Source: a virus. Taken from it: a stretch of 31,812 nucleotides of DNA. The notes under the pieces were generated by a model that saw only the letters and a program-made list of their open reading frames with translations, was not told where the DNA came from and made no database searches. Positions 5,721 through 11,735 of this stretch are shown piece after piece. The position numbers and the translations under genes are program-made. Positions within the stretch are counted from its first letter, which is position 1, and every line of letters starts with the position of its first letter. The stretch lies in IMG/VR virus record IMGVR_UViG_3300037119_003295, positions 1 through 31,812 of that record; one strand, written 5' to 3'.

Positions 5721-6746
5721 CTATAGTGAAATCATAACCGCACCAGCTGTCCTATATAGACGTCCGGGGACGCCTGGATCTGATGTCGGTAGGTTTGAAA
5801 AATCTATCTTATCGCCATCTACTTGTAGATTCGGGGTATGTAAAAAGGCCGTTGTGCCAAGGCTGCGCGTTGTTGCCGCTGCGTCTAGATAGAGCAAATC
5901 GGTGCCGTCAAACTTCTCGACCTTTAGCTCACCGTCAGCGGGGGAGCTTAGAACGGTGCGCGTATCCCAATAGATCTGTCCGTTAGCTCTGATAACACAC
6001 TGGCCGGCGGAAACAAAAATACCCTGGCCAGCAAAGTTACTGACGTTGTTTCCAAACGTCGCGAGGGTCGTAAGGGTTTGCGCGGTCGAGCCCGATGACC
6101 CGGCAACTGTGGTTTGGATAATCAGATTCCCCGGAGTCGCGTTACCGGTTGATACACCCGGCCCAAGTATTAAATTATTTGCTGCGGAGTTTGATCCTGT
6201 AGCTAGCGGCCCCTGAATAGTCGCTGACCCTAGGTTGCCATTGTCATATGAAATATTGGCGGTCCCGATCGGGCGAAACCGTGCCGTAGCCGAGCCGGTT
6301 GAGACAAACCCGTCGTAAAATGAAAGGTTGCTATTAAAGGCAAGGTTAAGCCCAGATGCTGCAGACCAGCGCCCGTAGGTGTCAAAGTTAGTACCAGTGC
6401 CCCAGCGGCTTACAACCCAGAAAGCAGCGGGCACAACGAACTGGGCGTTGTTACTGGCGGTGGCGTCGTCTTTATTTCCACAAAGGATTGAGTTAGTGCC
6501 GATGTAGGTTTGCGCCGTCATCCTAACGCCGCCGGTACCCGAAAAGGTAAATGACAAACCGGACACGTTCGCGGGGCCAACTATATTCCCGCTATCGTCA
6601 ATCGTGACGCCGCTATTTTGTACGGTATTACCGCCCGCGCCGTCAAAGCGCACTACCGCATTATCCGTTGACGCACCTGGTCCTGATGGTGGTCCGGTTA
6701 AGCTACCCCTGCTTGGCTCATTTGTGACTATGTCGTGAACGGGCAT
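5721..6746 (-). CDS. Tail fibre/appendage-like protein
   Basis: A 341-residue low-charge protein rich in Gly, Ser, Thr and Asn. The N-terminal part has the DNAVVRFDGAGGNTVQNSG style seen in phage fibre and appendage proteins, where short beta repeats follow a particle-attachment segment. The C-terminal half has repeated short strands ending in LPTSDPGVPGRLYRT, a pattern often found at fibre ends. No chaperone or peptidase motif is visible. It lies with small beta-rich proteins upstream of the lipoprotein unit. Receptor-binding function is inferred. Confidence 0.65.
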   Translation of the reverse strand: MPVHDIVTNEPSRGSLTGPPSGPGASTDNAVVRFDGAGGNTVQNSGVTIDDSGNIVGPANVSGLSFTFSGTGGVRMTAQTYIGTNSILCGNKDDATASNNAQFVVPAAFWVVSRWGTGTNFDTYGRWSAASGLNLAFNSNLSFYDGFVSTGSATARFRPIGTANISYDNGNLGSATIQGPLATGSNSAANNLILGPGVSTGNATPGNLIIQTTVAGSSGSTAQTLTTLATFGNNVSNFAGQGIFVSAGQCVIRANGQIYWDTRTVLSSPADGELKVEKFDGTDLLYLDAAATTRSLGTTAFLHTPNLQVDGDKIDFSNLPTSDPGVPGRLYRTAGAVMISL

Positions 6747-6754
6747 GGTCTAGC

Positions 6755-7090
6755 CTATGAAAAGGATTTGCGAACGGTTTTAACCGTAACCGCGCCGGTC
6801 GTATTTGAAACAGCGGCGTAGTTTACCTGCATAAACGCATAGCCAATCTCGTACATATTAAATATGTGGTTATCAGTAGCTGAGGTCATCGTGTAGGGCA
6901 GAGCGGTTAAGTCTTCCCAAGCCAGGCCGTCGTTACTCGCCTGAAGCTTCACCGTTCCGACTGCGGTATTAAGACCCGTCCATATAATCTGGACTGCACA
7001 TTGGTTGTAATTTAGTACCTCGAAAGATGTCGTGAACGAGGTGGCTGCTGTGCTTGATGCGACAAGGGAGTCATAACGTGGATTAGCCAC
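6755..7090 (-). CDS. Beta-sandwich virion protein
   Basis: A 111-residue protein composed of short strands with Thr/Ser/Asn turns, including a VQIIWTGLNTAVGTVKLQASNDG-like pattern typical of small phage head or fibre beta proteins in which ligand-like domains read as comparison to ideal values (only part quoted). The GTG start is preceded by GGAGG six bases upstream, right after the stop of the membrane-protein gene. It resembles the type of protein encoded at 30625-30975. Structural role inferred. Confidence 0.55.
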   Translation of the reverse strand: MANPRYDSLVASSTAATSFTTSFEVLNYNQCAVQIIWTGLNTAVGTVKLQASNDGLAWEDLTALPYTMTSATDNHIFNMYEIGYAFMQVNYAAVSNTTGAVTVKTVRKSFS

Positions 7091-7294
7091 CTAGAACCTC
7101 CTACCGATCTGAGTAACACAGCGGTCTAGTTGTCTTGGCCGGGGTGAGATGGCCTCGGTCACGGCTTCTTCGTGGGATTTGAACGGACCCGTATTACGTA
7201 GTTCGTACTTCTTTTTGATATCGACAGTTTCTTTATGTACGTAAACGACAATGGCAAGTAGCGCTACGAATGCAATGCTAAGAACTAGTTCCAT
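7091..7294 (-). CDS. Small single-pass membrane protein
   Basis: A 67-residue protein with one N-terminal membrane span (residues 2-19, LVLSIAFVALLAIVVYV) and a charged, mostly basic tail ending in RRF. It could be a holin-type or an i-spanin-type protein, but no lysis gene is adjacent. It lies between the Lar-like gene and the beta-sandwich gene. Function unknown. Confidence 0.55.
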   Translation of the reverse strand: MELVLSIAFVALLAIVVYVHKETVDIKKKYELRNTGPFKSHEEAVTEAISPRPRQLDRCVTQIGRRF

Positions 7295-7332
7295 TTTGTT
7301 TTCTCGGATTGTTTTGCCGAGTATACGCTGGA

Positions 7333-7572
7333 TCAGCTATCTAGAGCAATAGTTCGTGCGGACCGGCGGTATACACGCATGTTGTCTTCGGGATTGTAGC
7401 GGTCGCACCAAGCTGCGATGGCTTCTTCGTATGTGTCTGCAGTGGGGCCACACGAATAGCACTGAAGGCATAACATATAATGCTTCCCGTCGTCCTCATT
7501 GACGATCAGGTCAATAGCACCATCAAAAGGGCAAAAGACTGGGAGTTGCTCATCGTCATGATTGGTCGCCAT
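7333..7572 (-). CDS. Lar-like zinc-ribbon protein with altered knuckle
   Basis: A 79-residue protein resembling the Lar restriction-alleviation family: a first CPFxG knuckle, a central YxLxCxxC and the closing TYEEAIAAWCDRY, which matches the family's T-x-EEAIAAWN-x-R ending. Here the first knuckle reads CPFDG, so the expected second cysteine is Asp17. Cys35, Cys38 and Cys41 are present and could provide an alternative ligand. Lar proteins modulate type I restriction in E. coli; many phage members are only relatives by fold. It overlaps the loader-like gene by 17 bases. Confidence 0.55.
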   Translation of the reverse strand: MATNHDDEQLPVFCPFDGAIDLIVNEDDGKHYMLCLQCYSCGPTADTYEEAIAAWCDRYNPEDNMRVYRRSARTIALDS

Positions 7573-8098
7573 CGGTTGATCCTGTGGGCTTTTCTTTTAG
7601 TTTAGCACTCATCAGGTTGTTTGTTAGTGAGGCGATTAAGTCGGCCGGATTTACATGCGATCTTTTTTTGAGCGTGTTCAAATCTTTGGTTAATTTGTCC
7701 TTTGACTCGAACTCTGCAATCGACATCCTTGGGAAGGCGGTCCGAGAAAGCCCCCTTTGATCGGCCGCTGCGCAGTATGGGCAGGCAATCGCCATCCTTT
7801 TAAAATCGGAGGTCTGTACGTCCATTTGGCCGTTACCATAACACTTGCCACATTCGGTAAAGGCGCGGGTTTCAGCCCTCATTTTTTGAAGGTACGGATA
7901 GCAAGCCTGTCTAATGGCGTTAACGGTCGGGTGGAACGACGAATTGTCGAGGAGTGATATTACCGCGTCCTCAAAGTTCCGACGCGTCAGGGCGCGAACC
8001 TCAGCGTATAAACGCATCATCTGGTCATGACTGTAGGTCTTTCGGGGAAACGCGTCGTGGATCCTGGCGATTGTCTGGTTAAACTCATTTAGTTCCAT
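7556..8098 (-). CDS. Helicase-loader-like replication protein
   Basis: A 180-residue protein coded right after the O-like initiator and overlapping it by 14 bases. The N-terminal helices (FNQTIARIHDAFPRK, then RRNFEDAVISLLDN and HPTVNAIRQACYP) resemble the N-terminal domain of phage replisome organiser and helicase-loader proteins. A central zinc-binding pattern CGKC...CPYC follows, then a charged C-terminus. The initiator-loader pair parallels lambda O and P. The call rests on order and on the N-terminal pattern; catalytic motifs of DnaC-type ATPases are absent. Confidence 0.55.
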   Translation of the reverse strand: MELNEFNQTIARIHDAFPRKTYSHDQMMRLYAEVRALTRRNFEDAVISLLDNSSFHPTVNAIRQACYPYLQKMRAETRAFTECGKCYGNGQMDVQTSDFKRMAIACPYCAAADQRGLSRTAFPRMSIAEFESKDKLTKDLNTLKKRSHVNPADLIASLTNNLMSAKLKEKPTGSTDGDQS

Positions 8099-8945
8099 TT
8101 TTAGCCACCCATTGGTTAAAGGCTTCTTCGGTCAGCTTAGGAATGCCAACGTGCTCACTATTCAACCTATCCATGGATTGCAAGATATTTTCGATTTTGC
8201 GGACGCCGTTGGTTTTGCTTTTGCCGAGAAGCCGGGGAAGCGATATCGCGTTGGGTGCCCAGAATGGGTCGCTCCTAACGAACGACAGGACATCGATTAG
8301 GCGCTGCGTATCAATTGAACAAAGGCGCTCGATATCGAGGACTGCTTTGGCGTACTCTTCTGGGTTGGGGTCGATCTTGGTTTTCGATTGTGTCTTAGAG
8401 AATTCAATCCAACTTTGACACAAACCCGCCTGTAGGGCGGTGAGCTGCGCGAGATATATTTTATTCTTAATTCTTTCATTCTTAACTTCTTTAATTCTTG
8501 TATTATGTCCCTTCGTTGTCCCTTCGTTGTCCCTTCGTTGTTCCTCTGATTTTTCATTTGTCTGATAAGTATCCCATTTATTTACTGAAATTATTGTCCC
8601 TTGCTTGTTCGCTTTTTTCGTTATTACGCCGCACTTCACCAAAAGAAGAATCACGCGCTGGACCTGTTTTCGGCTCAGCTTGAGTGACTTCTGAAGGAAA
8701 CTTTCCGAGCAATAAACCTCGCCTGGCTTCAAAAAATAGACACCACCCTTGTGAACTTTTCGATATGGTTTATGTGACGCCAAAAGAAGAATTTTTATGA
8801 AAACAGCCAGGACGGCGTGGTCGTCAAAAAGATTATTCTGAAGCACGGATCTATAAAGCTTAACCCAACCTAAGTTTTTGTTTTCTTCAAAACTATTTGC
8901 ATCGTCGTGGGATTCTGAGATAGTAGGATCAAGATTTTCATCCAT
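8085..8945 (-). CDS. O-like replication initiator with winged-helix domain
   Basis: A 286-residue protein. Residues about 25-125 match the N-terminal winged helix of phage replication initiators: WVKLYRSVL, LAVFIKILLLASHK, then LKPGEVYCSESFLQKSLKLSRKQVQRVILLL, a wing and NKWDTYQ. A polar linker follows, encoded by three 11-bp iterons and an AT-rich stretch, then a helical C-terminal domain that would contact the loader. The layout (origin inside the initiator gene, loader next) is that of lambda O. The ATG at 8945 has AAGGA about 11 bases upstream. Initiator function is well supported by the domain and iterons, but not proven. Confidence 0.72.
   Translation of the reverse strand: MDENLDPTISESHDDANSFEENKNLGWVKLYRSVLQNNLFDDHAVLAVFIKILLLASHKPYRKVHKGGVYFLKPGEVYCSESFLQKSLKLSRKQVQRVILLLVKCGVITKKANKQGTIISVNKWDTYQTNEKSEEQRRDNEGTTKGHNTRIKEVKNERIKNKIYLAQLTALQAGLCQSWIEFSKTQSKTKIDPNPEEYAKAVLDIERLCSIDTQRLIDVLSFVRSDPFWAPNAISLPRLLGKSKTNGVRKIENILQSMDRLNSEHVGIPKLTEEAFNQWVAKNGTK
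8450..8539. other. Candidate replication origin: iterons and AT-rich stretch
   Basis: Three perfect tandem copies of GTCCCTTCGTT occupy 8507-8539, followed by a degenerate fourth at 8540-8550. Immediately on the other side (8450-8506) is a strongly AT-rich stretch made of TTCTTAA/TTCTTT-like words. Iterons beside a probable unwinding element inside the initiator gene match the lambda ori plan. Because 11 is not a multiple of three, each copy is read in a different frame (RRDNEGTTKGH), so the repeat is kept for DNA reasons and not for protein sequence. Confidence 0.7.
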
Positions 8946-8970
8946 AGGGAGTACAAGTCCTTGTGGTTTT

Positions 8971-9009
8971 AAGCCCTGAAGTTAGCCGCTTCGGGGTTTT
9001 TATTTTTAG
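8971..9009 (+). terminator. Plus-strand terminator with no plus-strand gene upstream
   Basis: CCCTGAAG and CTTCGGGG pair over 8 bp (one wobble), extended by AAG/TTT to about 11 bp, with a 7-base loop and a tail TTTTTATTTTT on the plus strand. On the minus strand no T-tract follows. The nearest genes on both sides are on the minus strand, so it would end an antisense RNA running over the initiator gene start, or it acts weakly in reverse for the nuclease gene. Confidence 0.65.
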
Positions 9010-9176
9010 TGGATAGTGCTCGAAATATTGGCCGATCCCGGCTGAGTTATCAAGAGAGATCTTTACTTACCATAATTGACATATCGAAATTTCTTTGCTT
9101 TTTCGATGTGTGATCCTCGATAACTCGAATTCGGCGGTTAATTTCGATATACCGATCATTTTACTTACCATAATTG
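9010..9176. promoter_or_regulatory. Non-coding regulatory region with direct and inverted repeats
   Basis: No gene is seen here. TTTACTTACCATAATTG is present twice as a direct repeat (9062-9078 and 9160-9176), with a 14-base core copied at 5233-5246. ATATCGAAAT (9081-9090) and ATTTCGATAT (9141-9150) are a perfect inverted pair, and TTTCGAT recurs at 9101. The spacing suggests a multi-operator control region for the replication operon at 8945. Promoter boxes are not clear. Confidence 0.55.
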
Positions 9177-9512
9177 TCAGGCAGCAGGTCTAAGCTGGTT
9201 AAATACTTGAACGGCATCGGTTACAGACCGAATTATGTAATAGCGACCACCTAATTTTTGAACGCGTTCTTGAAATTGACGTTGCTCGAAAGTTTGGCGG
9301 GCATCGCCGGTTTTACATTCTAGGCAGAGCATTACCCCGTCTGAGCTCATGCCAATGAAATCAGATGAGCCCTTAAGTCCGAACTTGACAAAGCGTTTGC
9401 CGTCTAGCATCCCGGCGCCGGTATTGTTGACCCATATGAAGACGTGCGGGGTTAGCATCGCTAGCTTTTCAACCGCTCTGATTAACTCTGTATGTGGGTT
9501 AACGCGTTTCAC
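9177..9512 (-). CDS. VRR-NUC domain nuclease
   Basis: About 111 residues from the GTG at 9512, which follows GGCGGG and gives the family's usual start (KRVNPHTELIRAVEKLA). A longer form from ATG at 9551 would run over the TTGTATACAA palindrome and has no ribosome-binding site. The VRR-NUC PD-(D/E)xK core is complete: GLKGSSDFIG (Asp51) and LECKTG (Glu65, Lys67), then a Gln-rich helix and a GGRYYIIRS strand. Phage stand-alone VRR-NUC proteins cleave branched DNA such as junctions and are used in recombination or replication. It is divergent from the RHH-endolysin operon. Confidence 0.82.
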   Translation of the reverse strand: MKRVNPHTELIRAVEKLAMLTPHVFIWVNNTGAGMLDGKRFVKFGLKGSSDFIGMSSDGVMLCLECKTGDARQTFEQRQFQERVQKLGGRYYIIRSVTDAVQVFNQLRPAA

Positions 9513-9532
9513 TTTATTTTCCCGCCAGAGTT

Positions 9533-9542
9533 TTGTATACAA
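9533..9542. promoter_or_regulatory. TTGTATACAA operator-like palindrome, divergent promoter region
   Basis: A perfect 10-bp palindrome between the divergent nuclease (GTG 9512) and RHH (GTG 9570) genes. TATACA/TACAAT within it could act as a -10 for the plus strand; the -35 match is poor. It is the same core as at 4413 and 10197. The neighbouring RHH gene suggests autoregulation. Confidence 0.5.
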
Positions 9543-9545
9543 TCC

Positions 9546-9564
9546 CCTCATCTAAAGATTGAGG
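9546..9564 (+). promoter_or_regulatory. Hairpin burying the Shine-Dalgarno of the RHH gene
   Basis: CCTCA (9546-9550) pairs with TGAGG (9560-9564), extended by TCT/AGA with one bulged base. TGAGG is the ribosome-binding site of the GTG at 9570. If transcription starts at the -10 in the adjacent palindrome, the start would fall near 9548-9550, inside the 5-prime arm. Confidence 0.5.
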
Positions 9565-9569
9565 TCGAT

Positions 9570-9740
9570 GTGAAATATAAAACTGTCGTGCATGCTAGAA
9601 TAGAGCGTAAGACACTCGCTCAAATCGAAGCAATAGCAAAAGCGCGAAAGCTAAAGATTAGCTCTGTTGTTCGCGAATTAGTTGAACAAGCCCTAGAAGG
9701 ATTAAGGCCCAATGTCAGAAAAGAAGCTAAGCCTACCTAG
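9570..9740 (+). CDS. Ribbon-helix-helix (CopG/Arc-type) DNA-binding protein
   Basis: About 56 residues from GTG 9570, chosen because GAGG lies five bases upstream. It has the RHH plan: a strand KTVVHARIE, helix 1 KTLAQIEAIAKARK, turn with LKISS, then helix 2 VVRELVEQALEGL. Such proteins dimerise and insert the strand pair in the major groove of short palindromes. The gene starts 28 bases after the TTGTATACAA palindrome and overlaps the endolysin start by 29 bases. It is the best candidate to bind the GTATACAA sites; that link is inference. Confidence 0.75.
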   Translation: MKYKTVVHARIERKTLAQIEAIAKARKLKISSVVRELVEQALEGLRPNVRKEAKPT

Positions 9741-10188
9741 TGTTCCGCCGTTCTGCCTTGATCTAATCAAGAAATGGGAATCCTTTAAATCTGCGCCCTA
9801 TCTATGTTCAGCCGGTTATCCGACGATTGGCTACGGGTTTAGGTATTATGCTGACGGTTCACCCGTTCGAATGAAAGATCCTGATATTGGGATTGATACT
9901 GCGGATTATATTCTGATGGTTCTGGTTTCCCACTTTTGGGACTACGTCGATAGCCTGGTTAAGCCGCCGCTTAACGATAACCAAATGGCAGCTTTAACCT
10001 CGTTCGCCTATAACGTGGGGTCTGATAATTTACGTAAATCGACCCTTCTTAAGCTTGTTAATATATTGCCGGAAAATCCCAAAATTAGAGACGAGTTCGC
10101 TCGCTGGAATAAAGCTGGCGGGAATACCGTGCGGGGCTTGACTAACCGCCGCATTGAAGAAGCCAACCTCTACTTCAAAAAGCCTTGA
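9712..10188 (+). CDS. GH24 lysozyme-type endolysin
   Basis: A 158-residue muramidase of the T4/P21 lysozyme family, which cleaves the glycan strands of peptidoglycan at lysis. The catalytic triad spacing is Glu23-(8)-Cys32-(5)-Thr38, within WESFKSAPYLCSAGYPTIGYG, so the usual Asp is Cys, a known variant. The C-terminal part has DNQMAALTSFAYNVG and ARWNKAGG...GLTNRR, both typical. There is no signal peptide or SAR segment, so release needs a holin. Oddly it sits in the early plus-strand operon, overlapping an RHH gene, with membrane proteins about 1.1-2.1 kb downstream and other lysis-like genes at 15-16.8 kb on the other strand. Confidence 0.9.
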   Translation: MSEKKLSLPSVPPFCLDLIKKWESFKSAPYLCSAGYPTIGYGFRYYADGSPVRMKDPDIGIDTADYILMVLVSHFWDYVDSLVKPPLNDNQMAALTSFAYNVGSDNLRKSTLLKLVNILPENPKIRDEFARWNKAGGNTVRGLTNRRIEEANLYFKKP

Positions 10189-10214
10189 GTTTCCTCGTAT
10201 ACAATTGTATACAA
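10185..10214 (+). promoter_or_regulatory. Promoter/operator with 16-bp palindrome GTATACAATTGTATAC
   Basis: TTGAGT (10185-10190, -35) and TATACA (10208-10213, -10) are 17 bases apart. A perfect 16-bp palindrome (10197-10212) made of two GTATACAA half-sites head to head covers the spacer and -10, as expected of a repressor operator. It serves the HTH-RecT genes starting at 10243. Confidence 0.6.
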
Positions 10215-10235
10215 CCTCAAATAATTATTTTGAGG
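10215..10235 (+). promoter_or_regulatory. Hairpin burying the Shine-Dalgarno of the 10243 gene
   Basis: CCTCAAA (10215-10221) pairs perfectly with TTTGAGG (10229-10235) around a 7-base AT loop. GAGG is the ribosome-binding site, seven bases before ATG 10243. The predicted start of transcription from the overlapping promoter is near 10220, so only read-through RNA from upstream would carry the full 5-prime arm. Confidence 0.55.
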
Positions 10236-10242
10236 CTGGTAA

Positions 10243-10488
10243 ATGCAAGAGGACTGGAAAGACCTACCCCTATATAGAGCAGCGTTAAAATATAAAGTTA
10301 CAGCGCGCACTATCCAACGTTGGCGCAAACGGGGATTTAGACCCGAACGACAAAACTACTCCGAAGATTTTAAACAATTTGCTTTAAGCGAGGCGAAAGC
10401 GATCGGGGCTATTCCGACGTGTAAAAAATTAGGTATAGCGAAAGACACTATTTATAACTGGATTAGAGAAAAAAGAGGGGGCGGATAA
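10243..10488 (+). CDS. Double helix-turn-helix protein
   Basis: An 81-residue protein with two HTH segments. The first is KYKVTARTIQRWRKRG near residues 13-28. The second is ALSEAKAIGAIPTCKKLGIAKDTIYNWIREKR at the C-terminus, similar to the IS3/transposase-type or terminase-type HTH. It is a DNA-binding protein, either a regulator or a remnant-like HTH module. It has its own promoter with the 16-bp palindrome and its stop overlaps the RecT-like start (TAATG), so it is co-translated with recombination. Confidence 0.65.
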   Translation: MQEDWKDLPLYRAALKYKVTARTIQRWRKRGFRPERQNYSEDFKQFALSEAKAIGAIPTCKKLGIAKDTIYNWIREKRGGG

Positions 10489-11228
10489 TGGCAGATGAGC
10501 AACAATCGGTAGTAGTAAAACAGCCTTTAAGCGACTGGGATATTCTGCGGCACCAAGCCGACACTTTGGTTAAGTCGGGATTTTTACCGACTGCGATTAA
10601 TACATGGCAAAAAGCTACGGCGATGATCATGTACGGTAAAGAACTTGGTATGGGTCCTATGGAGTCAATCCAATCGATTGACGTGATCCAGGGTAAGCCG
10701 ACTCAGAAACCACAGTCAATGAAAGCAATGGTCCACAAGAAACTGCCAGGTGCGGTATTTCGCGTTGTTAAGAGTGACGATAAATCCTGTGAGATTGAAG
10801 CCGCAAGACCCGGCGATACAGTTACCAAGTTTATTTTCACGATCGAGGACGCCGCACGCCTTGGTTTGACAAATAAAGATAACTGGAAAAAACAACCCAA
10901 AGTAATGCTGCAATGGCGCTGTATCGGTCACGTTGCAAGAACCGTGTTTCCTGATTGTCTATCTGGGGTTTCCTATACTCCCGAGGAGATGGGCGCTGAA
11001 GTTGACGATGAGCACAATATTATTGAAGTGAAACCAGAGCCGAAAACCCCAACGCCGGAGGTTGTAAAAAGTGAACCAACAATTAGTGAATCGGTTAGTC
11101 AAGGAAGCAGTGGAGATAGCCCACAAGAGGCTCAACCCGCAGGACGAATTAGATCAAGAATACGGGCCTTGGATGAAACTAGTTCCGGACCCGCGACCGG
11201 TCTATTTAAAGCCGACGAAACCAAGTGA
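10488..11228 (+). CDS. RecT-like single-strand annealing protein
   Basis: A 246-residue protein. Residues about 20-165 follow the RecT-type phage annealing family: LVKSGFLPTAINTWQKATAMIMYGKELGMGPM, SIDVIQGKP, then FTIEDAARLGLTNKDNWKKQPKVMLQWRCIGHVARTVFPDCLSGV and YTPEEMG (pieces quoted). These proteins anneal complementary single strands in phage recombination and replication. The C-terminal 60 residues are low-complexity and are also read in another frame by the gene at 11071-11271. The VRR-NUC nuclease across the divergent region may be a functional partner; no exonuclease partner is seen. Confidence 0.85.
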   Translation: MADEQQSVVVKQPLSDWDILRHQADTLVKSGFLPTAINTWQKATAMIMYGKELGMGPMESIQSIDVIQGKPTQKPQSMKAMVHKKLPGAVFRVVKSDDKSCEIEAARPGDTVTKFIFTIEDAARLGLTNKDNWKKQPKVMLQWRCIGHVARTVFPDCLSGVSYTPEEMGAEVDDEHNIIEVKPEPKTPTPEVVKSEPTISESVSQGSSGDSPQEAQPAGRIRSRIRALDETSSGPATGLFKADETK

Positions 11229-11271
11229 CGATGACCGTCACGCTTTATATTTGTATCTAGGTTATTGGTGA
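11071..11271 (+). CDS. Small protein overlapping RecT-like gene out of frame
   Basis: A 66-residue frame starting at GTG 11071 with GGAGG nine bases upstream, the best ribosome-binding site in this area. It overlaps the end of the RecT-like gene by 158 bases in a different frame. The protein reads as folded: helix NQQLVNRLVKEAVEIAHKRL, DELDQEYGPWMKLVPDP, and a C-terminal HALYLYLGYW. The overlapped RecT tail is low complexity, as expected if this frame is the constrained one. Function unknown. Confidence 0.6.
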   Translation: MNQQLVNRLVKEAVEIAHKRLNPQDELDQEYGPWMKLVPDPRPVYLKPTKPSDDDRHALYLYLGYW

Positions 11272-11278
11272 ACAAAAT

Positions 11279-11455
11279 ATGGACTACGTTTTTATTTATT
11301 TTTCAATTGGTTTTGTTTTGGGAATACACGCCCTCGTTGGAAGGTCTCAGGACACGACGCCAGACTTACCAGCCCCAATATGGTACTTCACCGTGAATGT
11401 CTTTCTATGGCCCGCAATATTATCCGTATGCATATTAAAGATGCTTAGGAGTTAA
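11279..11455 (+). CDS. Small two-span membrane protein, possible holin
   Basis: A 58-residue gene too short for common cut-offs. Two hydrophobic spans (residues 3-19 YVFIYFSIGFVLGIHAL and 36-54 WYFTVNVFLWPAILSVCIL) are joined by a polar loop, with a basic C-terminus MLRS. It lies between two compactly packed genes, ending one base before the next ATG. The size and two-span plan would fit a class II holin for the endolysin upstream; that is inference. Confidence 0.6.
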   Translation: MDYVFIYFSIGFVLGIHALVGRSQDTTPDLPAPIWYFTVNVFLWPAILSVCILKMLRS

Positions 11456-11456
11456 A

Positions 11457-11735
11457 ATGTTTAACGACGAATTTCATTACATGCCGACCGGTGTTAACGA
11501 GATCGAGGCGAGCCTCAGCTATCTAAACGAGAAATCTGCGGCTATTGGTAAACTACTTGATGCGATGCATCGTTTTGCGAGCGATATCGATCGGTGGGGT
11601 ATCGAGCATACTAAGTTTTACACGCTGCACACTCATCTCTGTGAGGAGCTTTTACTCGTCGAAACTGACCGCGCTATCTGCGAACAGGATTTGAAAAAAG
11701 AAGTTATTCGCGCAAGTGAAACTATCTACCAATGA
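11457..11735 (+). CDS. Hypothetical early protein
   Basis: A 92-residue soluble protein, almost wholly helical, acidic and His-rich (HRFASDIDRWGIEHTKFYTLHTHLC). It has no recognised family. The start is one base after the stop of the membrane protein and the stop overlaps the next start (ATGA), so it belongs to the early operon. Confidence 0.6.
   Translation: MFNDEFHYMPTGVNEIEASLSYLNEKSAAIGKLLDAMHRFASDIDRWGIEHTKFYTLHTHLCEELLLVETDRAICEQDLKKEVIRASETIYQ

Noticed and set aside
7318-7323. GTATAC words at other places (for example near 832, 7318, 15022, 20176, 29228)
   Set aside because: They are without the flanking AA/TT symmetry and most lie in genes; about eight occurrences of a 6-base word are expected by chance.
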